NCBI RefSeq assembly: GCF_000003815.2
Contig: NC_049990.1
Span: forward strand, 11,024,985 to 11,088,984
Direction: 5' to 3'
DNA from: Branchiostoma floridae
Taxonomy: Eukaryota > Chordata > Leptocardii > Amphioxiformes > Branchiostomatidae
DNA length: 64,000 bases
The notes under the pieces were generated by a model. It was not told the DNA's origin and ran no database searches. It saw only the letters and a program-made list of their open reading frames with translations. The position numbers and the translations under genes are program-made. Below, one piece after another: positions 10,645 through 20,664 of this stretch (position 1 is its first letter; every line of letters begins with the position of its first letter).

Positions 10645-12165
10645 CTAGGCCTGTGACTGCATCAAGGTAACGAACTCCTCAAAGTTGATACGGCCGTCAT
10701 CCCCTCCTAACTTGACCGCAATCCTCTGCAGCATTCTCTCCGAGACTTTGGCGCCGGTACTCTCGAAAATCACTCGTAGCTCGTCTACGCCGATGTAGCC
10801 ACTCCCGTCCTATGTGGAAAAATGGTGTCATTAATATGAAAGTTTTAGATGGGACTGGTACCAAAAATAACGTATTTGAATACATCTGTATGGACCCTTC
10901 TTCAGTTGTTTATAAATTGTACTGTACCTCTGCTAGATGGTTTCAGAATAGAATAGATTTGAATCAAAACTTCCACTTCATCAAACATGAAGGTCTAAAT
11001 ACATTCATTGACATTGACCATAGTAACTGCCAAATCCCATACGCAATGTCCTAACGTTCTTCTTATTTGCTCTTCCTTCAAATAGATATTTTATATACAC
11101 ATAAAGTGTACACCTATGTACAATTTATGTGTGTGTCTGATTATGATTTTCGATGTCTTTAAATCATTTAAAACATTACTTTTCTGGTAAAATCGCCTAC
11201 CGTGTCCAAGGCTTCGAACGCCTGACGATACTTAGCGCAAGGATCTTCGCCTTGCGGTGGCTGCATCTGACAGAACTCCATGAACTCCGGGAAGTTCAAG
11301 AAACCTGACTTGTCTTGGTCCAGTTCTTCCATGGCCATCTGAAGGGGCAACGATAAAGAAACATCAATATAATGGCTAAAGCAGCAGCTACATGTACATG
11401 TTTCATTAGGCTTAGGTCCCAATTGTACAGGTGCCCGTTAGGGATCTTAAGCCCGCGGCAGGACTCCGACACCACAAATTTGTCCCGGTGGACTACATGC
11501 CGGATATCGGGAGGCACCCCTCGGTTTACACCACGAGTAGGTCACTGTGTCTATTTCTTACCGTGTCCCGGGTTCATTCTAAGTCCGATCTTAATTCAAC
11601 CCGGTGCCCAGCCGGGCCCAATATACAATGGGATCCGCAAAGTGTTCCACGGGGCCACATAAGGGCCACGCCCGAAAGTGCCCCAAACAGACCGTGAACT
11701 GCCCGACAGGGTACCTTTATCAGGGGACCTTAACCTTACTTTAACATAGTTATTGTGTGTTTTTCGTTTTGTTTGAACCTTTATTTATTCATGAGAAGCT
11801 CAAATCGGCCTGCAGTTTCAACCGAAGCCTTCCCACAAACATCATCAAAAACAACAAACTCAGCACATTATTCCGCAAGAAAAGAAAGGAGGATACAGTA
11901 GTCTGGGCAGCAAGTGCAGACAAGGAGCCCCGGTAGAATTCGGATGGATGGAACCCAGGCTAGGATACAGAAGAGCTACTGTGGAATAACGTTTTAATGG
12001 TGACCATATGAGCATTATTCGTAAATGAATTACCTCCAAGACGTCGTCGGTAGGATGGTGCCCTAGTTGTGCCATGGCGGCTTTCAGCTCGCTCTGACTG
12101 ATCTTGTTGTCTCCGCTGGTGTCAAACTGGTCAAACACAGCCTTGTACTTCTGTAGTTCCTCCAT
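10645..12165 (-). CDS. EF-hand gene C, calmodulin/troponin-C-like, EF4 degenerate
   Basis: Three minus-strand exons give 144 aa: 12165-12034 (44 codons, donor GTAATT), 11338-11201 (46 codons, acceptor TTCAG, donor GTAGGC) and 10809-10645 (54 codons plus TAG). Introns are phase 0, after EF-hand 1 and inside loop 3. Loop 1 is DTSGDNKISQSE (15-26, N instead of G at position 6). Loop 2 is DQDKSGFLNFPE (51-62). Loop 3 is DTDGSGYIGVDE (89-100, built across the intron). The fourth loop (124-135) begins L-G-G-D-D-G, so ligand positions 1 and 3 are lost and it probably does not bind calcium. An acceptor-like CTAGCAG ends 3 nt before the ATG, suggesting a 5' UTR intron. It is probably a calcium-sensing regulatory protein; the partner is unknown. 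Confidence 0.9.
11415..11720. repeat. GC-rich, repeat-like segment in gene C intron 1
   Basis: About 300 bp is much richer in G and C than its surroundings. It has short mirrored phrases (CCCGTGGAACACTTTGC-like and GTGCCC/GGGCAC). No coding homology was seen. It looks like inserted repetitive DNA, but clean terminal repeats were not identified. Confidence 0.4.
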
Positions 12166-12802
12166 TGTCTGCTAGGGTTGGGCACTGGGGAAATGAGTCC
12201 ACTGTTAAAAGTGCATTTTCATGACCTTACAAGCTTGTATGGCGTAGGCTGCATGCTAGCATCTAGCGACATTCTGGGGTACTGCGTGTGTACGTGAAAA
12301 ATGCCAAACACCAATACACGTACATGTTTGGTGTCGGGATTCTGAAGAAAGCACTGGATTTGGCCCACAAGTAGACGGGCACATTCTTCTTACCGTGTAC
12401 ACAACAAATCAAACTATTTCTTTGAAATGGCCTTCCATCAATGCACCCAAAAGACGCACCCAAAGGTTCTATAACGAATGTTCCCTCATATTTACAGAGG
12501 TGGGGGCGGTCATGCTTGGCAAGGTTACAAATTCCGCCTATAGCTAGGTCTAGACAATACAGAAGTTTGTTGAGGGGTAGGGGGAGGGACGTATATAAAA
12601 TACCACTGTTATGTTCAAATAGTAAAAGGGTAAACGTGTGTTTTCCCTCCCTGATAGGAAAATAGATTAGGGACAAAACGCTTTTGAAAGTAGGAAAAGA
12701 ATTCGAGGCCAAACATACCTTAAAGTAACAGACGGTATACGTGCCAAGATTTTTAACTTATCAGCGCACATATTGGCCAACCCAAATTGTATCGTCATTT
12801 CC
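12166..12802. other. Upstream region of gene C
   Basis: A 149-codon minus-strand ORF (12712-12263) crosses this stretch. It has no recognisable domain and lies directly upstream of the gene C start, so I treat it as chance. Nothing else is supported. Confidence 0.45.
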
Positions 12803-12911
12803 TAGCCTCTACCAGACTCCATAGGCTGGTTCCTGTAACTCTGATCTGGACGCATATTCAGTATTTTGCACAAGTTCTACTATATTTTCAGCAACCTAGG
12901 GAGTCTGGTAG
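12803..12911. mobile_element. MITE-like element, TAGCCTCTACCAG family
   Basis: The left end TAGCCTCTACCAGACTCC and the right end GGAGTCTGGTAG are inverted copies. The element is about 110 bp and sits upstream of gene C. Confidence 0.65.
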
Positions 12912-13037
12912 AACAAGGCAAACCTTCCCTGCAAGTGCCGGGTCTGCAAGATTTTGCCCAGGATTTTACAAAATTTTTTTTACAATTTTGACAAAACTAT
13001 ATCCAGCTCGTTCTGGTTTGTGTACTACAGTAGGCTT

Positions 13038-13047
13038 TATATAAAAG
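13038..13047. promoter_or_regulatory. Near-palindromic TATA box between divergent genes C and D
   Basis: CTTTATATAAAAG reads as a TATA element on both strands. On the plus strand a start near 13070 could give a leader exon ending at 13129 (donor CC/GTAAGG) that splices to the gene D acceptor at 15346. On the minus strand a separate good donor (CTT/GTAAGTAC) sits at 13089/13088. These leader exons overlap, so at most one model is likely right. Confidence 0.35.
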
Positions 13048-13129
13048 ACTGTCCTATGCAATACAAAATTATGTAAAACTGTACTTACAAGAGTTAGCCT
13101 CGGTGAATTGTCGCTCGAACCAGCTAACC

Positions 13130-15346
13130 GTAAGGAATGAAGTGAACGCCCCTGTTTACAGTTTCAGAAGAGTTGCTCGACTAGTCGTCTGATGCCATGA
13201 CTTACGTCATCGGAGTTCCGACCAATGACAATGGTCCCAAGGTCTAAAGTTACCCAACAGCTCCCAACAGCTAGTCTGAAAATGCCTCGCGCGGACTATT
13301 ACAAGAATGCACTGTCATCTTGTGGGCGGGGTCGTATTTTTTCCTACATCAGCGATTCCAGCGACTTATGATAATTATCAAAGTATAAGTACTATCATCA
13401 GCTGTATATGACACCACTTTGCACATATTCGACGAATCTTTTCCTTTCATCAATACGCCCCTCCCCTTAGGGCTATACACTGACAGTTGTACATGAGGTA
13501 AATGACCTTCAAGCAAACGTCGACATGTCCCCAAAATGGCGGCTTGTGTTCTTTAAAGATCGTTCTGAATCTGTTTAACTGTTGGCTGCCCAAACATGAA
13601 TGTCCTCAAAGCAAGAGTTACTTGCTTCTGTGAGATAATTCCGTTTGTAATTCACAAAGGAATTTTCACATCATTCTGCATTTATTCACGAATTCACCTT
13701 CAAATGGGCTCTTTAGAAATATCATTGTATGGATTTGAATTGGTACTGACCTGCCAAATGCAAATGTATTCTCCAACTAGATGTTTGAATAGAAATATTG
13801 TTAAGTTTCCTGACAGGTGTTTTTATGACAGTCGTCGTAATCTTGTGGTAGTAGTCTGTTAAACAAAAGGAAGACGTAATTATAGCGATATTCCACATTA
13901 ACATCTGCTTGTAGAACCCTCTTCAGATATGCATACGCCCGCGGGCATTATTAAAGCAATCTTCATTTGTGCTCCGTCAACCGTGTTAACCCCAACCTCT
14001 TTTGAATATCTTTTTTAAGAACAGCAGAACTTTTTGTAAACTCTCGCGGTCAGGCGTTCTCACAGGTTAGTTCCCGTCTCTTCCTTCATTACTTTTTGTA
14101 GATTAGCCCAACGATAAACCTATGGAAGCAGATTAGAATTCCGAAGGTGACTCAAGCGTATTGTTTGAATAATTTATCCAGGAGTTCTTTTTATGGGCGT
14201 GTACGTGTCAGGGTCGACGCCTGCTAGGTCTTTTTGCAAATTCTTGATCAATCGAAGGCAAGCTGGTGGATCGTTCGGTAGTGAATCCTTAATTGCATTA
14301 TGCTTTTTGACCAAGTTTTGCATAGTTGGTGAGATGCGTATTTTGGAAATCACACGACCATGTCCCACATGTGTACCAAACAGACACAACAATTTGAACA
14401 ATTACAGTACTGGGGAGCGTTCAATGCATGACTTGTTGGGAGGTTTGTAAGAAAAGATAAAACTCGGTGACGCCTTTTCTGGGATCACACATACACATAG
14501 TTTGTACACGTATACACATACACACGCACACACACACACACAAGCGCGCGCGCGCACGCACAGACACAAACGCACACACACACACATGCACACACAGACA
14601 GACAGACACACACGCACAGACACACACACACGTACACAGAAAAAACACACACACGTGTGTGAGATCATCTATTGTTCTCCCACGGCGAAGTAAATTTATA
14701 TCTAATCTTTACGTAAAAGTCAAGGGGAACTTTGCAAAAGCATTCCTCGCCGTCTTCTACAGTAGTCCTAGTAACGTTATGTATTGTCTCGTTTTGGACA
14801 ACAGAGCCCATGTCAATCACATTTTTGTAAGGAGAAGTACAGAAGTAGCCGAGAATTAACAATACAGCAGATATGCGTAATATCATTTAGTGGTTTAGAA
14901 CACCGTCAACAGCTTAGCTCCAGGGGCGGCCGGACACAAAATTTCAGTTTTTTTCTTCAGTTTCCGTCTTTGAATGACACGTTCGTAATAAGTATTTTAC
15001 AACCCAGAATAGCAGTGTCCCACCAGGAAGAATACAAGTAGACCTTTCAATTGAAATACATTGTATATGTTTCTGCAAAATGTAATAATGGATAATGAAA
15101 ACATAGAAAAACTTTACGAACTTTATTGATTGTATCAGTAGTTAAGAATAATTTCGTGAGTAGTATTCTAAGGAGACTACATGCAGGAACTAGGCCACAG
15201 ACACAAATGTTTATGCAAATTGACGTATGATTAGACAGATGATTGTATAGAATCACGAATTCTGGACACATCCAAGCCGCGCCTACTGTACCGGAAACAC
15301 CTAAACATCCTCTCTGCCTTACTTTGTCTGTTCTGTTCCTCTCCAG
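13130..15346. other. Spacer or 5' intron upstream of gene D
   Basis: No gene is supported. An AC-rich microsatellite with CG interruptions fills about 14505-14656; it produces spurious His-Thr and Cys-Val ORFs. Several short ORFs lack recognisable domains. A pyrimidine-rich tract and CTCCAG at 15340-15346 form a convincing splice acceptor, so part of this region is probably a 5' UTR intron of gene D. Confidence 0.5.
14505..14656. repeat. (AC)n microsatellite, interrupted
   Basis: A long AC-dinucleotide run with GCGCGC and GACAGACA interruptions. Confidence 0.95.
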
Positions 15347-15368
15347 TTGATAACAGTGTCGCTACAAC

Positions 15369-18007
15369 ATGGCTGAACACGATTTTTCTGAGGAGGATCT
15401 GTCTAAGATCAGGGTCGTGTTTGACGGTTTTGATGTTGACGGACAGGGTTCGATCAGCAGTACGGAGCTACAGGCCGCCCTCACCGCCTTGGACGCCAGC
15501 ACCACCCCAGAGTTCGCTGAAGTAGGTTGACCGACATTTTTTTCGACCTTTCAAGTTTCATCTATAACATTTTACGCAGCGGTTCCTACAAATAGTTTTT
15601 GCTCATTTGACAGACACTCCGTCATCTACAGAGTTACAGAAATAATTTAGATGAATTCGTTGTTAAAGTGTTCAAGATATATGCGCAGAGAAGCTTCTCA
15701 AGTTACACAGAGAGGTTTTGTCTATTTACTCTTACCTGTTAAGAAAACAAGTAGAGAAATATGTATTCAAGAAAATGCCATCCTCATTCAGCAAACATCG
15801 TTTTTTGTAAGCTTAACCTAAAAATTCTAGAACTGAATTGTACAGCATAATTTGTAGGAAAAGAAGACGTGCATTATGGTTTATACACAGCTTTGTTTGC
15901 ACTGCAGATTCGATGATAAGATATGTCAGTAAGTCCAACATACTACATATGTCATATGTCAGGGATGCCACGACTAGTCAAACCATAAGTTAGAAACGAT
16001 ATTGTGTGTATGTTACTTCGATGAAGGTCAGTAAGATACGCCAAATAGCAATTTTTCAGTAGCTGAATATGGAAAACAAAGGTAAGACAAGTTAAGACGA
16101 AGTTAATGCAAATGGCTTAATTCGCTCATGTTACGTTGTTATTGATTAGCTCCTGTAATGCACACAGAAGGAGCTATTAATTCATTTGCATCAACTTGTC
16201 TTACCTTTGTTCCTATTGAACAACTAAAATTGTCTTCAACTCTTTACGAAGCAGAAAGACTATCACAAAAATCGTATATGTATTTTGAAAATGGGATGTA
16301 TCTTCTTAAAACCTCCTCTCCAACAAGATCTCTTCAGTTTCACTGACGAAAGATAACGGATATATCTGAAACGTTTGACCGTTTCCCAAATCATATCCAT
16401 TGGCGGGAGTAATTGCAAATATGACCCACTCACAGACTCACTGAATAATTGTACTTGCTATTTGGCGTAAACTTTATGTTCATCTCCAATTCCTCTAAAC
16501 GTTAGCCACAACTAAAAGACACAAGATACAAGTGTAGTTAGCTGACTAAATAATTAACTACTAATAAACTTCTTTATCCGGTGCAATACGGCCGAGTGGG
16601 TAGAGTGTTGGTCTTACATTCGGTAGGCCGTGAGTTCGATCCTCGGCCGAGTCATACTAAAGACTTTACAAATGGTACATGCTACTTTCTCTGTTTAGCA
16701 CTCAGCATTCAGGAAATAGTATTGAAGTTGAACACACACCACTACCAGTGGACTAGCAACCTATTGTAGTGATTGCAAAAAATTGTGTGGCCCAGGGCTA
16801 CTAGAGTGGAGATGGGCGCCGCCCTATGCACCATCCGGTGCAGGAATGACTTACACTGTTTTTGTATATGACCGTAGGCTGTGATGAAGAATCTGGACGA
16901 TGACCACAGCGGTGACCTCTCGTTTGACGAGTTTCTGGACATGGTGAAGGCCGTAAAGACCAAGCCGCAGGAAGACTCTCTGCTGACCGTCTTCAAAAGC
17001 CACGACGCTGTAAGTTATATCCTTATTATGTAGCCTCTACCAGGTACCACAGATCGATGGCCAAATAGTAGAAATTGGACAAATAGAGGGAATAATATGC
17101 TGGGAGAGTCAGACGGCCATACTAGTCATTACGCGACCCAAGCATACTATTCCCTCCATCATAGTCCAATTTCTACTATTTGACCGGCTACCCATGGAGC
17201 CTGGTAGAGGCTATGATTATCTACAGCATGATCTGATACTCCGAGATAGCAACCGATGAAAATAGTTTTGCTAAGCTGGAAAGAAATAACAATATACAGT
17301 AGCACGGTTGTGATAGAGTGTGACTTTTGGACTGATTTTAGGCTAGCAGAAAATTATAGCCCTTATTTCAGAGCAAGGTATGAAAACCACCCACTTCCGT
17401 ACTTCACTATGTAATTATATGGACAGGTGGTTCAGTTATCTTTACTGCCGTGTTTGTTTTACCGTCGAACGGAAGTTTTACACGAGTGTATGCTCTGTCT
17501 TGTTTAGTGTTGTGTACATGAAGAAAGGAAGTAATCTTTGATAAGTACTGTCTTGTTTTTAATTCCTCTGCTGAGAAGTGTTGAATTCCGCTTTGTTACC
17601 TCCATGAAAATGGAGGTATTGTTCTGTTCTGTTTTGTTTAGTGTACGGTAGAGTAGAAGAAACATGAACATCTTTGCACTGTTCTGTTTTAGAGCTCTGT
17701 GAATCAGTTTTGTTCGGTCGTGTCTAGTGTTCTGTAGAGCGTTATCACCTTCATTCTGTTCTGTTCTGTCCTGTCCTGTTTAGTGTGCTGTACATGTAGG
17801 GTGGAAACAGTGTTAATAACCCATGTTCTCTCCTGTGTTCCGTAGAGCGGAAACGGCACTCTGAACCGCTCAGAGATCAGGGGTGCGATGCGTGAGAGCG
17901 GTATGAAGCTGTCTGACCGGGCCATCGATTACCTGGTCAACAAGGCGGACACTTCAGGGGACGGCGAGATCAACTATGAGGAGTTCTGCAAGCTGTTGGG
18001 TCGCTAG
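15369..18007 (+). CDS. EF-hand gene D, calmodulin/troponin-C-like, four intact sites
   Basis: Three plus-strand exons give 148 aa: 15369-15521 (51 codons, donor GTAGGT), 16878-17009 (44 codons, acceptor CGTAG, donor GTAAGT) and 17846-18007 (53 codons plus TAG). Both introns are phase 0. The loops are DVDGQGSISSTE (22-33, Q at position 5 is unusual), DDDHSGDLSFDE (58-69), DASGNGTLNRSE (94-105, split by the intron after residue 2) and DTSGDGEINYEE (130-141). The length matches calmodulin (148-149). The ATG follows an acceptor (CTCCAG) by 22 nt. Intron 1 holds a foldback element and a SINE; intron 2 holds a MITE and degenerate acceptor-like repeats. It transcribes away from gene C and in line with gene E. 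It is probably a cytosolic calcium sensor; the target is unknown. Confidence 0.92.
16018..16480. mobile_element. Foldback repeat with a nested hairpin in gene D intron 1
   Basis: The outer arms carry GATGAAGGTCAGTAAGATACGCCAAATAG and, inverted near 16455-16480, CTATTTGGCGTA...GTTCATC. This family is also present at 34420-34554 and 40885-41106. Nested inside, 16076-16211 is another inverted pair (ACAAAGGTAAGACAAGTT against AACTTGTCTTACCTTTGT). Boundaries are approximate. Confidence 0.65.
16586..16832 (+). mobile_element. tRNA-derived SINE with 10-bp target duplication
   Basis: The head has pol III promoter boxes: GGCCGAGTGGGTAGAGTG (A-box-like) and GAGTTCGATCC (B-box-like), as in a Leu/Ser-type tRNA. 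A non-tRNA body follows. ATCCGGTGCA occurs exactly at 16576-16585 and 16833-16842, flanking the element as expected of a target-site duplication. Confidence 0.75.
17031..17213. mobile_element. MITE-like element, TAGCCTCTACCAG family, in gene D intron 2
   Basis: This 183-bp unit starts TAGCCTCTACCAGG and ends CCTGGTAGAGGCTA. The arms of about 75 bp share AAATAGTAGAAATTGGAC and GAGGGAATA.TATGCT. It begins 21 bp after the exon 2 end at 17009 and leaves the donor site intact. Confidence 0.9.
17490..17845 (+). repeat. Degenerate TTCTG/GTTTAGTGT tandem repeats ending at the gene D exon 3 acceptor
   Basis: Related blocks occur near 17497, 17622, 17690, 17755 and 17829. They combine TGTCTTGTTTAGTGT, TTCTGTTCTGTTTTGTTTAGTGT, GTCTAGTGTTCTGTAGAGC and GTTCCGTAGAGC; the last block is the true acceptor and exon start. 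A 23-bp hairpin, TTACCTCC.TGAAAA..GGAGGTA, is embedded at 17596-17618. Period and copy number are irregular. Confidence 0.6.
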
Positions 18008-18294
18008 AATCTCAACGATTCGATGTTTCACAGGAAACCAAGCCGTCATAAGGCCTTATCTTCCGATGTATACTTCCAACAAGGAAGTAGTAATTAGGCT
18101 TTACAGCAGTAATTTAGATGATGTCCCCTTAGGCTGAAATATTTCACGACGGTTGCAAAATTACGATGTTAAAACACATGTAGCTACCATCTTGTTTTGG
18201 CCGCGGAACGATTAGTAATAAGTTTCTGCAGGTTGAAGAAAACTTGTCACCTCATACACACAGTTTTCCTAGAAGAAATAGGAAGTTCTGACTG

Positions 18295-18300
18295 AATAAA
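18295..18300 (+). terminator. Polyadenylation signal of gene D
   Basis: AATAAA lies 288 bp after the gene D stop codon. Confidence 0.6.
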
Positions 18301-20633
18301 CAACGTCTTAACACTAATGAATATATACATGCCGTGGATGTCTATTTCAACGTAGAATGCTGAATTACGTGTGGTTAGTTATTGGGGTGCCTTCATGTAA
18401 TGTTTGCAGGGATTTAATTGGGCGGTAGGGAAAATGCAGTGTTTGGAAGCTGTATCAAGGGGGGACGTCCACTGTGGTTTTTAAAATCCACGGTGAGGGG
18501 ATCACTGCAAAGACTTCCACCGCGAAAATACCCAATTTTACAGTATTGTAGACCCATCGTTATAACTGTCACAGACAAGACCAGCTAGGTTAACGTTCTT
18601 GAACGTTTGAGGAAAATTTAACTAACATTATTCCTACGATGTTGTTGAAGTGTAATTGATGTCAACAATAGATGTCAAAGAACATTTGTGACAACTGCAG
18701 AGCACTCTTTACCATCGCCAGACGCCCATAATTAACGGAATGTCCCTTCCGCTCAGTAAATATCAGCTTGACTGAGGTCTACACCACACGATGCGAGACA
18801 TTGTTCCGCATAGTGGATGCCTAGAATAGCGTTTCCTACACGATCTAAATCTTCTAACAGTGTGGGTGGTTGTGTTTGGGTCTGTTCTGCATTCGTAGTT
18901 TCGTATGAAAGCAAATGCTGACATACATAATGACAGGTTGCATATTTGTATTGGCGAGGCCAAAATAAAGGCTAACAATATTGGATCAGGTAGCAACGTG
19001 GACTGTAATTGAGAAAAGAAAGGGCCTGTATTCTATTGAGTATTTTGCTTACAAAAGAAGACTGAATTTGAATTGCAGTCTCTCCCAGCTGCAGGTCTCC
19101 TTATATGCCGAAAAGGATGACGAAATGGACCAAAATAGGATAGATTGGTGTTAAGTGGACAAAGCTTGCCATCAGATCCGCTTGACAATTATCTCCCCAT
19201 GGATTTTGGACCGATTTCTGCTAGATCCGGTCTTGAACATAAAGAGATTATTCAAATGATTCCTTACATTGGAAAAGCTATCAGAATACTATAAAACAAG
19301 GTGGATCCTAGGACAAACGGTTGCCAGACATTTTCAAAGAAGATATCAGAATAAGATAAGATCAGACCGGTCTTTAAAGACTGACGTCATGGAAGTGGGC
19401 GTGCCCCTCCTTCCGATGGAACAGGATGACACATGGCTTAAGAATGTTATGAATACAGAGGGCACAGAGGGCGTGTTACCACAGTTATTACTGTGGTGGT
19501 TATAGTTAATTTCCTTCACATTTTAGGGACACCCGCGCTTTGATAACGCATTGTCTTACGTCAGCGTTAACCCAATGGCAAAAGTGGCTACCCCTAGCTC
19601 TACGTTTTATCACCTTTATGAATTATTGTCAGGTTATGAATATCTTACTTCATACACGTCAAGTACTTGTAGGTGAATTTTCAGGGCGTGGATTTTGTTG
19701 GAAGTCAGTTAATCATTGTGAAAAAGTTACACTGTAATTTGCAACACGGAAAAATTTGACTTACCCAAATTTTCGACTAAACAGCTTCAGTCTTTGTTAC
19801 TTTGTCAAGGAATGAACAATCTAACGTTACTGCTTCTGAAAATTTGAGTGAGTACAATTTTTGTGTTGGAAATTACAGTTTAACATTTCCAGAATGACAT
19901 CTAGCAACACACTCAGATCAGACGAACTTTCAAGATATGAGCTATATCATGTTACCACAGTCATTGAACTGTCTGTCACGTACGTTCTCAGCATACTACT
20001 GGGTGCCATTTTGACAATTATGAATAATGGTGTGTTAGTTGGCCCGTGAGGACCCGCCTCTTTAACAAGACCCGTCAGCAAAATGCAGGAATTTTAATCT
20101 ACGGATAGCTGGTACAGGGTTACAAGGGATCATTTCAACATAAGCAGCGCTGATAAAGATTAAGATAAAAAGCGGTAAACCGTACTTTTCTAGTACTGAA
20201 CAATGACAACAAGTAAGACTGCTACGCCCACTTTTTGAGTACTTTTTTCGACCGTCTAGTGATAGGTTGCCGTTTTCGATACCTTTACGAATCGTTGTAA
20301 CATGCTACACACGTACGTATACGCATGCATTCTTTGAAAAAGTTTATTGGTACAAAAGGTTTGGGGCTGAGTCATTTTAGATATATTACATGGAAACGTA
20401 CAAGACCAACATGTGTAAAGACCCTTCAAAATGTAGGTGTTGCTCCTCGAATTTAACCCCGACATACTACACACGTGTATTACGAAATCTCAAATACACA
20501 GCTTTTCATGTGGACGGTTGAATTTTGTTCGCTTGTTAACTTGATTCTCTACGAGATCCCTAACAAATGGAAAGGCCCTTATTCATAATTTAAGCCCCCA
20601 CTACACCAGTAACCTTCATTTCTACCAAGCCAG
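18301..20633. other. Spacer between genes D and E
   Basis: No supported gene. A CGCG-type repeat lies at 18428-18545, ending ATTTTACAGTA, the inverse of the TACTGTAAAT start seen at 616. Short ORFs such as 19269-19505 have no recognisable domain. The promoter and possible leader of gene E should lie in the right part; CCAAGCCAG ending at 20633 is a candidate splice acceptor 31 nt before the ATG. Confidence 0.5.
18428..18545. repeat. CGCG-containing repeat (copy 2, opposite orientation)
   Basis: It contains GTGGTTTTTAAAATCCACGG and CCACCGCGAAAATACCC and ends TTTTACAGTA, matching the inverted end of the element at 616-812. Confidence 0.5.
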
Positions 20634-20664
20634 ACTGTTGTACGACTCTGTTTTACCACACAAA

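Noticed and set aside
12263-12712. 149-codon minus-strand ORF upstream of gene C
   Set aside because: No recognisable domain or splice partner, and it lies in the gene C leader region.
14402-14693. ORFs over the AC repeat
   Set aside because: Low-complexity translation only.
16586-16660. Functional tRNA gene
   Set aside because: Pol III boxes are present but no clean cloverleaf closes, and the unit continues into a SINE body flanked by a duplication.
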